This document shows, in pieces, positions 53,123 to 64,000 of a DNA stretch of 64,000 bases. The notes under the pieces are model-generated. The model was not told the origin of the DNA, did no database searches, and worked only from the letters and a program-made list of their open reading frames with translations. Within the stretch, counting starts at the first letter, position 1; each line of letters begins with the position of its first letter. Source of the stretch: Sarocladium kiliense (Eukaryota; Ascomycota; Sordariomycetes; Hypocreales; Sarocladiaceae); assembly GCA_030734395.1 (NCBI GenBank), contig JAUZTG010000020.1:310001-374000 (forward strand). Direction: 5' to 3'. The translations under genes and the position numbers were made by a program.

Positions 53123-55287
53123 TCAGTCCGCCTTATGGTTGCCATTTTGCCCCATAAGCCCTTCCTTGATGCCCAGTCCGTCGTCGAGGCGAAAGTGGCC
53201 GCCACGCCTGCGCCGCCTGTTGCGCAGCCAGTAGACAAAGCCGCCAATGATGCCGACGACACACAGTAGGGTGAAGAAAGGTCTGTCGACAAAGCTAAAG
53301 CGAATGTCCCAGAATATCTTCTCGAAGGACGAAATGGTGTACTTGGCACGGATGGAAGATGGACCGCTTGTTGCGATCTTGTCGAGTGTGTCGAGCATGT
53401 CGGTGCGGGTGACAAGAATAGTGCTGCCACTGGGGGTAATGTCCCAGTACCTCCGGCGCTAATGATAGTCAAATGTCAGTTCTGAATAGCTTGCGCAGCG
53501 ATGTTCGAGACGAAGACTTACATCTTGGTCGTTGATGAGGACTTGCTCCCCGTTCTTCACATCAACACCGTACGTCGTCTTCAGCCAACGCTGCCAGAAG
53601 ACGCCGTCAATCCATGCAAAACCAACCTCCTTGGGGCGCCTGGACTCCATGTTGATGACAATTTCCTTCGCCTTATCCTCTGCCCTCTCATCGCCTTTTG
53701 CTTTAGCTTCCTCGATCTTCGACTGCTTCTCGTCGCGTAGCTTCTGCCTATCAAGCTCAAAGGCACGGTCCGCTCGGTCAGCCCAATCATGTGCAGCACT
53801 CTTGATCTCCTTGATGCCTGCCTCGAAGGTGTCTTTATTCTCGCGGTTGAGAACGCCGAGGACGACGATACGGTCGTTCATGATCTGCTTGGCGTTGGTG
53901 GCTGTAACCTCGGGAACCAAGGGCAGCCAGACTGAGCTCATCCACTCCAAGATCTGGTGCACATCGCGCATGTCCCTAGGAGTGATTGGAGGGTAAAACT
54001 CCGGTCGACCGTCGCGGGAGACCATCAGCCGAGGCCAAGTTACAACCTTGAAGCGTTCAATAAGAGCCTTGTCATTGGTCTTGACAATCTTGCCATGGCC
54101 AATAAGAGAAAGCGGAAGCTTCTGGAGAGCATCGAGATCCTCTGTCGTTGTGGCATGGTCGTAGAAGTACGTGAAGATGACATCGTGCTTCTCCTCAAGA
54201 GCCGCAAACTCAGTCGCGGTGACGTCCGGGACGCCGCCTGCCATATCCAATGCTTTCTCCGCATACGAGACAAAGTCGCCTAGGCCGCGAAGCCCAAGAT
54301 ACTCAACACGCTCGCCGCCGCTGAAGAACAGCATGGTTGGGAACGAGCTCACACCGGCCTCCTTGCACAGGCGCTTCTCCACATCGCAATTCACCTCACC
54401 GATATGGACCTTGTCTTTCATAGACTTGCCAAGCTGATCCCAGGCGGGGCCCATTGCCTGGCAGTGAGGGCACCACGGCGCGTAGAACTTGATGAACCAC
54501 GGGTCCTTGGTGACGGTCACCAGCTTCTGGAAGCTGTCTGGGTCCAATTCCACGGACTTTCCAGCTGGGTTCGGTGGGTTGACCCATTTCATAGGTTCTT
54601 TCTCCTTAGGTGCTGTTTCCTTGGAATCGCCATCTGCTTTTTCCTCTTTGGCAGCATCGTCCGCGTGACTCGTTTCCTTGGGCGTCTCTTTATCACCAGG
54701 CTCCGGCAGATCGAGATACTTGGGGCGCGTGCCGGGTTTATACGTATCCAGGGCATCCTCAATGGCCGTGCTCAGAATATCCATGGTCTTTACACCTCGG
54801 ATCGACTCGCGAGGTGAGCCGTCCTCGTAGATGACAGTCATTGGATAGGTCTTGATATCGTGGCTGACACAAAGATCGTAGAAGGCGACGCAGTTGATCA
54901 TGCCAAAGCGGAAGGAGTAGAAGTCCATGAACGTTTCGGCGTCGGCGTTGTCGACGTGCGGTTTCGAAGTGTGGTAGAATTCGTAGAGGGTTTGATAGGT
55001 GGGAGCGAAATCGATGCAGTGAGGGCAGTACGGACTGTCTCGCATGTTAGTTACGTGAACAGATTCTTGGAAGATTACAGGGTGACCAACCTGTAGTGCT
55101 TGACCATAAGGAACTTGGTCTGGTTGACCTCCTCGTCCCAGTTGCTGGGCGTCAGCTCCAGCAGCGGAGGCACCTTCTTGCCATCAAAATATGTGTTCTC
55201 CTTCTTGGGATCATTCTCGAGGGACATCTTTTGGGCACGCCCCAAGATGGCGGCGCTCGCGAGGAGCGCCAGGGATAGGAAGCGCAT
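53123..55287 (-). CDS. Membrane-anchored protein disulfide isomerase, Eps1 type
   Basis: Exons 55287-55091, 55034-53522 and 53458-53123 encode 681 aa. A signal peptide (MRFLSLALLASAAILGRA) leads into a thioredoxin domain whose active site is YCPHC (Cys69, Cys72). After an acidic linker, a second thioredoxin domain has WCPHC (Cys254, Cys257). Redox-inactive thioredoxin-like domains follow. A single membrane span (FFTLLCVVGIIGGFVYWL) near residue 645 is followed by a basic cytosolic tail (RNRRRRRGG). CPHC instead of CGHC, the membrane anchor and the length (yeast Eps1 is about 700 aa) point to the Eps1 class, which works in ER quality control of membrane proteins. The first intron splits the codon for the serine before YCPHC and is confirmed by that motif. 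Confidence 0.88.
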
Positions 55288-56037
55288 GGTTGGTGAAGCC
55301 AGGAGGCGCAAGTACGGCTCTGCAGAGGTATGTCGTGCACTTGGGCGAGGTTGATGGGAGCGTTTGGTGGACCTGTTCAAGCGCTGAATCCGTAGCAGAT
55401 GTGCTGACACAGAGATGGCTCAAGGAAAAGAAAGAATGTCGCGGCTATCGAAGTGGCATTGGGGGCGATGCTCAGGAGGCGTCGAGTGGCGTGGTGAGGT
55501 GGTTAGAGCAGATTATGGAAGAGTGAAGGAAAAGCAGAGTCGGCAAGGTGCCTATTACACGCCCAGCGTATGGTGGATGGAAGGGACAGACAAGAATGCC
55601 CTATTGATGCAAAGGAATGCAAGCCAAAGCTGGAGAGGTGCAGAGGACAAGCACCACAGACCAGTCGCTCAGGAGGTCCTCGATGCGACAACGTGGAGGT
55701 TTGGCAGCGAGTCTGTGACGCCAAGCGACGCGTGACGGTGGTCAACGGTTCAGCGGGACACGGCTTCCCCCCCCCCCCCAGGAGACCCCTAAATCGGGAG
55801 GTGGTGGACCGCCTGAAACCCAGCTCGACATCGCTAAAGACGTCGCGGGCCACTGACCAGTGACCATGGTCCCCGCGCCCGGGGCCCAGACTCCGGATCG
55901 TCGCCTATCGTCTGCGGCAAGGCATCGCTAGTGGGACTCGCCCACAGAGAGCGAGTTCACCTCAGTTCATCCAACTGTGGACTGGGGAATCGGGACCTGT
56001 CATCCCATGTCTCTCCCCAATTCCTCCGATTATATCC
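55288..56037. promoter_or_regulatory. Divergent promoter, PDI / TDP1
   Basis: A 750-bp spacer between divergent starts. It contains a run of 13 C at 55767-55779, which may cause length variation or sequencing error. No supported ORF. Confidence 0.45.
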
Positions 56038-57729
56038 ATGGAACCGCCCCTCAAACGGGTCCGGACTGATGGATCCGATTCCCAGGATGGCCTTGAATCG
56101 CTATCACGACCCATCAGCCCTCCTCTCAGGAAGAAACCCCGACTGGACCATCAGTCTCCCAAACCCATCCCTTCCCCATGGAAGCTTACCTGGATCCGAG
56201 ATCTCCCAGAAGAGTATAACAGAGACGCCGTAACACTTCACGACATCCTCAGTGATCCTCTGATTTCGGAGTGCTGGATCTTCAACTACCTCCATGACAT
56301 TAACTTCATTCTCGATGCCATAGATCCCGACGTGAAGAGCCTGGTCCAAATCCATATTGTCCATGGTTTCTGGAAGCGTGAGGACCATAATAGGCTGATG
56401 TTAGTGGTATGTTTCCGGTTGTAACCTGTGCATTGCCAAAGACTCGGATGCTGACGCTGCTCAGGAAGCTGCCTCTGCCTTTGACAATGTTCATCTTCAC
56501 GCAGCGTTTATGCCCGAGATGTTTGGCACCCATCACTCTAAACTCATGGTCCTATTTCGCCACGACGATACTGCCCAAGTCATCGTCCACACCGCCAACA
56601 TGATCTCCAAGGACTGGACAAATATGACCAACGCAGTGTGGCAATCACCTCATCTCCCAAAACTCGCCCCAGAGGCCCAAGAGCCCTCCTCAGTCTCTCC
56701 ATCTGAACTTCCTCTAGGCAGTGGATTGCGGTTCAAGGCAGATTTTCTGAGCTACTTGGGCGCTTACGACAAACAGAGGCGCACATGCAAGGAATTATCC
56801 GACAAGCTGAAGTTGCACGACTTCTCTGCTATCAAAGCTGCATTTGTAGCTAGTGTACCGGGGACACATGATGCCCACGACTTGTCAGAAACAACATGGG
56901 GATGGGCATCTCTCAAGAGGTGCTTGCGTGAGATCTCATGTGCAGAAGGCGACTCCAAGGTGGTGGTTCAGATCTCCAGCATCGCGACTCTTGGAGCAAA
57001 GGATGACTGGTTACAAAAGACTCTGTTTGGAGCTCTGGCCACGAGCAAAGCTCCCAAACTCAAGAGACCGAAATTCAGTGTGGTTTTCCCCACCGCTGAC
57101 GAGATACGTCGATCTCTCGATGGGTATGCCTCTGGTGGCTCAATCCATACCAAGATTCAGAGTGCACAGCAGGCGAAGCAGTTGCAGTACCTCCGGCCGC
57201 TCTTCTGTCACTGGGCTAACGACTCTGAACATGGCTTGTGTAAGTCGAACCTTAGTTTCGAGGGGAAAACGCAGATCTGCTAACGACCTTAGTAGCCTTG
57301 TCAGAGGACGCGTCTCCAGAAGACGGCCGTCGACAACGAGCAGCTCCACACATAAAGACATATGTCCGTTACAACAAGGATGGGAGGCTGGACTGGGCCC
57401 TTTTGACATCCGCAAATCTTTCAAAACAGGCATGGGGTGAAGCTGAGCGCAGCACTGGAGAGTTCCGCATTGCCTCATACGAAGCTGGGGTGCTGGTGTG
57501 GCCAGCCTTGTTCGATGTTCAGCACATGGTACCTACATTCGGGTCAGATCTTCCCACAGATGCCGATTTGTCAAGAAATGGCAAGGACAGCTCAGATGGA
57601 GACAGTCTGGTCGGAGTTCGAATACCTTACAACCTGCCACTGCAATCGTATGGCCCGAACGAGGAGCCGTGGGTTGCAACGGAGACTTACACCGAGCCTG
57701 ACTGCTTGGGTCGTACGTGGGAAAGATGA
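56038..57729 (+). CDS. TDP1: Tyrosyl-DNA phosphodiesterase 1
   Basis: Exons 56038-56406, 56465-57239 and 57296-57729 encode 525 aa. Tdp1 removes trapped topoisomerase I and other adducts from DNA 3' ends in the nucleus. Both HxK motifs of this PLD-superfamily branch are present: HHSKLMVLF (His147, Lys149) and HIKTYVRY (His400, Lys402). Also present are TANMISKDW after the first and LLTSANLSKQAWG after the second, with the expected Asn residues. The N-terminus has KRVR and RKKPR basic clusters (nuclear signal). The exon 3 acceptor is a TAGTAG tandem; use of the first AG would add one residue. Length is close to other fungal Tdp1 proteins. Confidence 0.93.
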
Positions 57730-58624
57730 ACTTGAAATGTGTCGGCTGGTCCATGATTTCATTCAAGAGACCTCGAGACAACTGGACACCAGTACGCAGG
57801 CATTACATACAATGTCGATAATGGGTTTCGGCTGTAGCAGGGGGCAGACATAGTCACCACTACATTCCCATTAAACCCCGAGCCAGATTGAACAATTGTG
57901 AGTACCGAGCTTTGAGAAGCTACGGCTTTGCAATGAGTGAGACATCACACCTACTACTACGTGCTCTGTTAGCCGTGGCGGGTGAGCCGTCTTATAGAAC
58001 ACATAGATAGTTGATGAGATAGATTGGGCTTCTGTGCGCAATGTAGTAAGCCTGGCTCGCTGGCTCTTAGTAGCCCATCTATAGCTTTCTTTGGTCGTTG
58101 TGACGTCGTAGTAATCAGTGGTGTTCGGTGTGTACGGCGGTGTGGTTCATGCGGCGGTGTCGGTCGGCGTGACTAACACCGACGCCACCCGTTTGCGGAT
58201 CAGAGGCATCATCCCCAGAAAAGTCCAAGCCAGGATCGAGCAAATTTTGCCCTGGCGATAGGCGAGGAGAGCAGCAGCCAATGCATGGGAAAATATGATC
58301 TCCGATATTCTTTAGAAGCCCCTACAAGCCATCCTGGATTAATTCTCGGCCTTTTATTCTGCACTGCGGTGGTGGAGCGCAGACAAACTTCGCTTAGACC
58401 GGCTGCACCTTATTAGCTTCCGTCGCCGTGGAGTCGAAGCTGAGCGAAGCTAAGCAGCGCAAAGCAAAGCAGACCTCTCGCCTCTTCTCTTCCCTCTCCA
58501 CCCGCTCACTCGCCTCACATCCACCCTTCACCTCGACCTCACCCTCCGCCTTACAGGTCTGAATTGAGACCCGGCAAGCTTCAATCCTGATTTATAGCGT
58601 GAATCTCAGTGCTTGACTGCACCC
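57730..58624. other. Intergenic region, TDP1 3' end and MATE gene promoter
   Basis: The left part is the TDP1 3' flank. From about 58440 to 58560 the plus strand is C/T-rich, as in other leaders here. No gene supported. Confidence 0.5.
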
Positions 58625-60960
58625 ATGCGTCCGGGACAACGGAGGACATCCGACAACGATGTCCGTAACCTCCTCGCAACCTCTTTCCGGTCTGGCTCGC
58701 CTCTCGCCCAGCAAGCCTTAGCAGAGGATATCGCAGCATGCACAGACGATGACGAGTCTATTGACGAATCCCTGGCCAATGATCAAAATGCTTCTCATTT
58801 CATGTATCGACGCCCCAGTGGGGTAGCGTACGGTGCCTCTCGTCCTGTCTTCAGTGATAGGCCCCTCGACGAACCGGCCTTGACACCACTGGAACGCCAG
58901 CAATCTCGCAATGCTGAGCGCAGTCTCCTTAGGGATAACCATGTTCTTCCGCCGAAACGTGGTGGTCGTCAGGCTGAGCAGGGAGGGTTGGTATCTCGCA
59001 TTTATCGTCGCCTCTTTAGCACCAAGGTTCCTCAGGAAAGCGCCCCAGCTGGAGAGGATGAAGATGAGCAGACTCAAGGCCCTTCTGAGACGTCTGCCCT
59101 GTTGCCCAATGGAGGATCCGCCAGCTCTGTCGATGACCTGGAGGAGCAATGGGAGGAGGCCATCGCTTCTCGCAAGTTGACCACGACCTGGCAGCGTGAG
59201 ACTAAGACTGTTGCTGTCTATTCCGCGCCTCTCATCGTCACTTTCTTCCTTCAATACTCTATCAATGTTGTCGCAGTTTTGGCGGCTGGTCGGATTGGAA
59301 AGCTCGAACTGGGAGCTGTCTCATGTAAGTTCCGGCCTCTCACGTCCACATCTGAACAACTTCTCACCCAGTGCCAGTGGCGAACATGACCGCAGCTATA
59401 ACGTGTCTCGCACCTTTCCAAGGACTCTCCACGAGCCTTGATACTCTATGCGCCCAAGCGTACGGCTCGGGCCACAAACATCTCGTCGGCTTGCAGTTTC
59501 AGCGAATGACCTTCTTTCTCTTCTCCCTCTACATCCCTGTGGCGATCATCTGGATCTTCTCAGACACCATTCTATCTTATATCGTTCCGAACCCCGAATC
59601 AGCTCGTTTGGCCGGCCAATACCTCCGGGTTATGATCTTCGGTATTCCTGGCTTCATTCTGTTCGAGGGTGGCAAGCGGTTTATTCAGGCTCAGGGGCTG
59701 TTTAGCGCCACCACATATGTCCTGCTCATCGCTTCACCCCTCCACATTCTCATCACGTGGCTTCTTGTGTACAAGTTTGAGCTTGGTTTCATTGGCGCCC
59801 CTATTAGTGTGGTGTTCACTGATAACTTCATGGCGTTGTTGCTATTCTTGTACGTCAAGTATGTGAATGGCTCGCAGTGCTGGGGAGGGTTCAGCAAGAG
59901 GGCCTTTACAAACTGGTGGATTATGATCAAGTTGGCCCTTCCCGGCATGATCATGGTAAGAATGCCCCTTGGGGTCGTTGTGATGGTCAGATTATAGCTG
60001 ACATATATCTATAGGTCGAGGCTGAGTGGCTCGCGTTCGAGATCCTGACTCTCGTATCGAGCCGCTTTGGAGTTGAGTACCTTGCCGCACAGTCCTGTAT
60101 TACCACGCTCGGGACAATCAGTTATCAGGTTTGTCTTCTCGACTGACGATAAGAGTTGATGCTGACTGGCGTAGATTCCTTTCGCTATGAGTATAGGCAG
60201 CTCAACTCGCGTTGCTAACCTGATTGGCGCAGGCTTGGTCCAGGCGTAAGTCCACTTACTTGAAACCCAGGAGACATTTAGATGCTAACTTTTATTGATT
60301 GCAGTGCAAAGATCCAGGCCAAAGTTGTACGTTCATGATACTCGTGGTGTTGACGACAATGTGATATGCTAACTGACTACTGTAGACTTTTGTTATTGCC
60401 CTCGCTCTTGGTATTCTGAATCTCATCGTATACACAACTCTCAGATATCATCTGCCGCTGCTCTTCACAAATGACTCCGAGGTCATCGACATTTGCGCAA
60501 AGGTCTTGCCTGTCGTGGCTGTTCTGCAAGTTTTCGACTCTCTTAGCGCTGGGTAAGATTTACACCTATTCTGATACCTACCTTGATGCCTATTTGGTGT
60601 CTATTTGAGTGCCGCCTTTCAGGATTTATAGATGCTAACAATGACTCTTAGAGCTCACGGTCTGCTCCGCGGTATCGGAAAGCAAGCCATCGGAGGACCA
60701 GCAAACCTCATCGCCTACTATATCATCTCTCTGCCCATCTCCTTGGGTCTTGCACTTGGACTCGACTGGAAGCTGCAGGGTCTTTGGGGCGGCGTGATTG
60801 TTGGTCTCGCAACGTGAGTCCTTCCACGCTACTGTGCATCTCCCGTACAACTATGCTAACACGCTTGGATAGTGTATCCGTTATCGAATATGTGTATCTT
60901 CTCATCACTGACTGGGACAAGGCCGCGGAAGAAGCTGAGATGCGCAACGCGGCTGGTTGA
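58625..60960 (+). CDS. MATE-family multidrug/toxin efflux transporter
   Basis: Eight exons: 58625-59324, 59378-59955, 60015-60128, 60175-60245, 60305-60326, 60386-60552, 60652-60813 and 60873-60960, total 633 aa. MATE proteins export organic cations in exchange for H+ or Na+, usually at the plasma or vacuolar membrane. About 190 residues of charged cytosolic N-terminus precede the transporter core. The core has about 12 hydrophobic segments and the eukaryotic signatures ELGAVSLANMTAAITCLAPFQG, LDTLCAQAYGSG, VEAEWLAFEILTLVSS and STRVANLIGAG. It is closest in style to yeast Erc1-type MATEs. Exon 5 is only 22 nt. The exon 2 acceptor is the second AG of CAGTGCCAG, chosen because it gives the family sequence VSLANMT. 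Confidence 0.9.
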
Positions 60961-61330
60961 GTTATTCCGCGACATCGATAAAAGAGATATTTTGTGAATA
61001 CTCCTAGTATCTGTACATAAAGGTACATGTCCTTTCGTGACAGCGATGTAACATTCGGAGCTTTTTTGGGGTATTACAAGCGGAGTATTTAAATCCAGGT
61101 TATAGAAAAGTAAAATCACTTAATACAGCCATGCAAGGGCGGTTCTGGTACGGGTCTCTAAGTTCTACAGTACATCGTCGTCCTGTTCTGCGCTCATCCT
61201 CAAGCCCCGTATCTGCGAAGAAGTTTGCAATCGATTCATCTTCCCTTTTTGTTCCCTTTGAAAACTCCAGAAACTTCCTTTGAGGCGCCTCATACTCAAC
61301 CGTGTCGATATCTTTCTCAAAGTCCCTTGC
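60961..61330. other. Convergent 3' regions of the MATE and Arp9-like genes
   Basis: A 370-bp A/T-richer spacer between convergent genes, with no further feature. Confidence 0.5.
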
Positions 61331-63588
61331 CTAGCCGAGCATTGAATGTGTCCGGATGCCCTTGGGACCCAGCTCGCTACACAAACGAGTCAGTAAATAA
61401 TTCATCAAGAACTGTAGATCTGTCAGAGAAACCTACTTGTAATCCACTCTGCTCAAGCTACTCTGCCTCTGCGCCTCAATCGCCTGCGCGTCCATGTTGG
61501 AGTGCAGACAGAAGGTGATCCTCGCTGCGACTTGCGCACCCAGGAACATGGCCTCCTCGAAACCATTCTTCGTCCACTCGGCGAGGTAGCCGGGGTATGT
61601 GACCGTCCGGATGTTAGTCGGCGTCTGGCTGTGGAAGTGGTGGTGTTGAGTCGGTCCAGCGGCCTCAGAGCCGGGAGCCTGGGGTGTCATAGCAACACCT
61701 CCTGCGCCTGCGGCGCTGGCTGTTGTCGCTGCTTGAAGGAGGGGATTGACGCCTGAGGAGGAGAGCTGGTGCGGTGCACCCGTGTAGCTTCCCGTTGGGG
61801 TCTGGCTGCCTGTACCTGTTGGAGTGGCGACGTTGCTGGGCAGTTCGCTTGTGAACATAGTGGCAGTGCTTGGGCTGACGAGATGGCGTGCTGAGAGAGT
61901 CTGCAGGATGTTCTCCTTGAGACCGCGCAGACGAGCACCATTGCCGACAAAGACGAGGTTCTCCCAGCATGCAGGTCGCATGTACATATCATCGATGCCC
62001 TGGATAGTCCGGAAGATAGTCGTAACGATGCGATCAATCTCGGCGCGCTCCGCGAAAGTGAAGCGCTCGAGGCCGACCTCCACATCGCGCTTCACACGTT
62101 TAGGACGGTGCTCCGGGGTAGTGTTCGTATCAGCGGCGAAGGGCAGGGGAGCGGCGGGTGTGGAAGCCTCTTCCGCTGGTTTCGCCGCAGCTTCAGGCGC
62201 ATGCGCAGGCGCATTCTCCATCGGCTTATCCTCGTCCGCAGGTTTCGGATCTTCGGCCTTCTCTGTCGGCTTGGGAGCTTCGGCGTCTGTTGAAGGAGCG
62301 CCCTCAGTGGGAGCTGGTGCCTCACCATTGCTCTCCGTCTTCACTGCTTCTTGTGCACTCTCACCAGACACCCCGTTCGTCGTCTCCGGGGCTTTGACTT
62401 CAGGCGCTTTAACTTCTGGAGCCTTGACTGGCTCAGGGATGACTTCCTCCATGACAATCTCCTCAAAGGCGAATGTGTTGTGAGTCCTCTTGGAGTTGGG
62501 CAGCCGTACTGCCCTTGTTGGTGCAGCGTCGGCTTCTTTGTCCTTTGGTTTCCGTCCGCCCTTGGTCGCCTTCTCCTTCTCCTTCTTGGCGAGGAACTCC
62601 TTGGTCTGACCGCTCGTAACGATACTAGCCACATCGAGCACGCCGTCATCCTCTCCGTTCGTTTCGCCGTTCTCTCCATCGTCGCCACCATCGATTTGGA
62701 CATGTGGACGCGAGAGCTCTGCCTTCTTGAGCTCTGGTGACACAGAGTCGCCAGCAGCGGCAGCCGGTGCGGCGGTCTCTTTCGGAAGCTCCATCAGCGC
62801 CTCCTCACCGGGGGCATAGGGAAGGACCTCGCAAATGTGGCTCTTCTTCAGCTGCTCCGCCATGTCGTGCGAGAACTGCTTGCTCTGCAGAAGCTGCATC
62901 AATTTCCGCGTGAAAACCTCGCCACCGCTGATTTTCCGGTCGGGACCTGGCACTCCGAGGTCCATGTGGTTCACAACTCTGCCATCGTGAATTGCTGTAA
63001 CGTCTACCTTCTCGTAGCCGATATCGATAACGGTCATGTTGGGCCATTTGAGACCGTACTGGGTTGCAATGCCGCTGTGGATCATGCAGAGAGCCGGTGT
63101 CCGCGTGCGCTCGAAAATATATTGCGCGATAGCCTCGCAATCAGGTCGTGTCCATTGTGGAGCGGCCATCAACATGATTGGAGTGTTGTGATATGTCGTC
63201 GTCAGAAGTCCGTGAACGTGATCAAGGAACGCAAGGAAGGCATCCATGTTGACGATGCGACCACCTGCAAGAAACACCATATTGTTAGTCTCCCAGTCGC
63301 CAATTGACTCATCCCTAACCTATGGTCCATACCTTCAATTGGATACACTGCGCCCTTGTCCTCGTCTACATCCTCCACCCACTCCTCCTGCTCCTCACCA
63401 CCAACGATCTTGGTCCGCTTGTACGTATGATAGGGCCGCCACTCATTTCCATCGCGAAACATGCGCGTCGGAATTCGGTGTGCAGGCGGCGTCAACTCAC
63501 TACACCCAAGCTGCGCCATGGTCGTTCGGCTTCCCGGGCAGACGATGAGGATCTGCTCCTCGCGCCACTTGCCACCGCCGCTCGCCAT
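61331..63588 (-). CDS. Actin-related protein of chromatin remodellers, Arp9-like
   Basis: Exons 63588-63333, 63264-61437 and 61376-61331 encode 709 aa. Arp9 pairs with Arp7 in fungal SWI/SNF and RSC remodellers in the nucleus. The actin fold begins with EEQILIVCPGSRTTMAQLG (phosphate loop 1 position), then TPIMLMAAPQWTR, CMIHSGIATQYGL, VIDIGYEKVDVTAIHDG (phosphate loop 2) and GGEVFTRKLMQLL. An insertion of about 220 disordered residues (Ala/Pro/Glu/Lys-rich) interrupts the fold between ~248 and ~470. The actin C-terminal part then resumes with FVGNGARLRGLKENI and FEEAMFLGAQVAARI. The final exon gives NELGPKGIRTHSMLG, a C-terminus like other fungal Arp9 proteins. The ATP-site glycine pattern looks altered from actin, as is usual in this class. 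The frame remains open upstream of the chosen ATG to the end of the window. Confidence 0.82.
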
Positions 63589-64000
63589 GTTGCCGTTATA
63601 TCGCCGCGACGGCGAAGCCTCGTTCTGACGTGGTTGCGCTACGGGTCGAGGGTGACGCTGTTCTGCTGCTGTAGCTGCTCCCTTGGAATGCTCGGAGCGC
63701 GCAGTACGAAGCGACTGAGGGGGGTAGCGGATAGGCGGGTAGAATCGTTCAAGCTGCGATCGTGAGTAGGCCGGTGCAGTGTCGGAGTTGGTCGGTTTAC
63801 GCGAAACTTTGGTGCGAGGCTTTCTGGCGCTTCGGCGTCGTCGCGAAGTTGGTGTCGAGGACTGCGAATCTCTGCGCGACGCCGTTGGTGGTGTTGAGGC
63901 TGACGCGAGTGTGGCTGGGGGCGGCTGGGGTAGCTTGTACTGAGGTGTTGTGGCTGGTGCTGGTGCTGAAGTCACGTGGCTCCCATTCTGTAAAGCTTGG
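63589..64000 (-). other. Open upstream frame of the Arp9-like gene
   Basis: In the same frame as the Arp9-like protein, the minus strand has no stop from 63588 to the window edge (about 137 codons). The text is Pro/Ser/Arg/Ala-rich (for example SRRRRSARKPRTKVSRK). There is no in-frame ATG in this stretch inside the window. It is either a coding N-terminal extension whose start lies beyond the window, or a leader that happens to be open. Confidence 0.4.

Noticed and set aside
1..64000. Search for CRISPR arrays, secondary-metabolite clusters, intact transposons and 5S rRNA
   Set aside because: No regular repeat-spacer pattern, no PKS/NRPS/terpene core enzyme, no transposase or reverse transcriptase ORF and no 5S-like sequence was seen.

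Overview
This window is a gene-dense piece of a filamentous ascomycete nuclear genome (Pezizomycotina, most likely a dothideomycete). The evidence is short spliceosomal introns (about 43-71 nt) with GTAAGT-like donors and CTAAC/CTGAC branch points, long pyrimidine-rich leaders without ATG, intron-bearing tRNA genes with T-run terminators, and proteins that match fungal housekeeping families. No operons, plasmid, phage or CRISPR features are present. I placed exon junctions by reading frame and splice consensus; no transcript data were available.

Layout. 1-958 (-): N-terminal part of a Yvc1-like calcium channel that runs off the left edge. 959-5897: about 5 kb with no gene I can support. 5898-8896 (+): Gyp5-type Rab GAP. 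9409-9515 (-): tRNA-Leu(CAA) next to an AT-rich stretch. 11226-12570 (+): reticulon. 13410-16989 (-): BMS1 GTPase. 19093-19464 (+): small unknown gene behind a strong TATA box. 19984-21455 (-): DASH subunit Ask1. 21825-24944 (-): gamma-tubulin complex protein. 25154-26090 (+): Eaf7. 26202-28085 (-): SANT-domain protein, possibly Rrn5. 28558-30563 (+): IRC3 helicase. 31205-31987 (+): unknown coiled-coil protein. 32267-35146 (-): phospholipase D with eight exons. 37793-38510 (+): GNAT acetyltransferase. 39225-40563 (-): Sec62. 41151-41661 (+): MED21. 41896-42755 (-): HAD nucleotidase. 43570-46089 (+): long disordered nuclear-type protein. 48454-51668 (+): three-KH RNA-binding protein. 52520-52657 (-): tRNA-Ser. 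53123-55287 (-): membrane PDI of Eps1 type. 56038-57729 (+): TDP1. 58625-60960 (+): MATE transporter. 61331-63588 (-): Arp9-like actin-related protein.

The genes are mostly unrelated housekeeping functions. The few local themes are two mitotic-spindle genes side by side (Ask1 and the gamma-tubulin complex protein), two ER membrane genes (reticulon, Sec62) plus the ER-type PDI, and several transcription or chromatin genes (Eaf7, MED21, Arp9, SANT protein). Several neighbours are divergent and share short promoters.

The most striking observation is the tRNA-Ser gene at 52520-52657. Its 56-nt intervening sequence does not sit at the universal tRNA intron site (37/38). It interrupts the anticodon and carries a spliceosomal-type donor, branch point and acceptor. 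Only removal at those GT-AG borders restores a normal tRNA-Ser(AGA).
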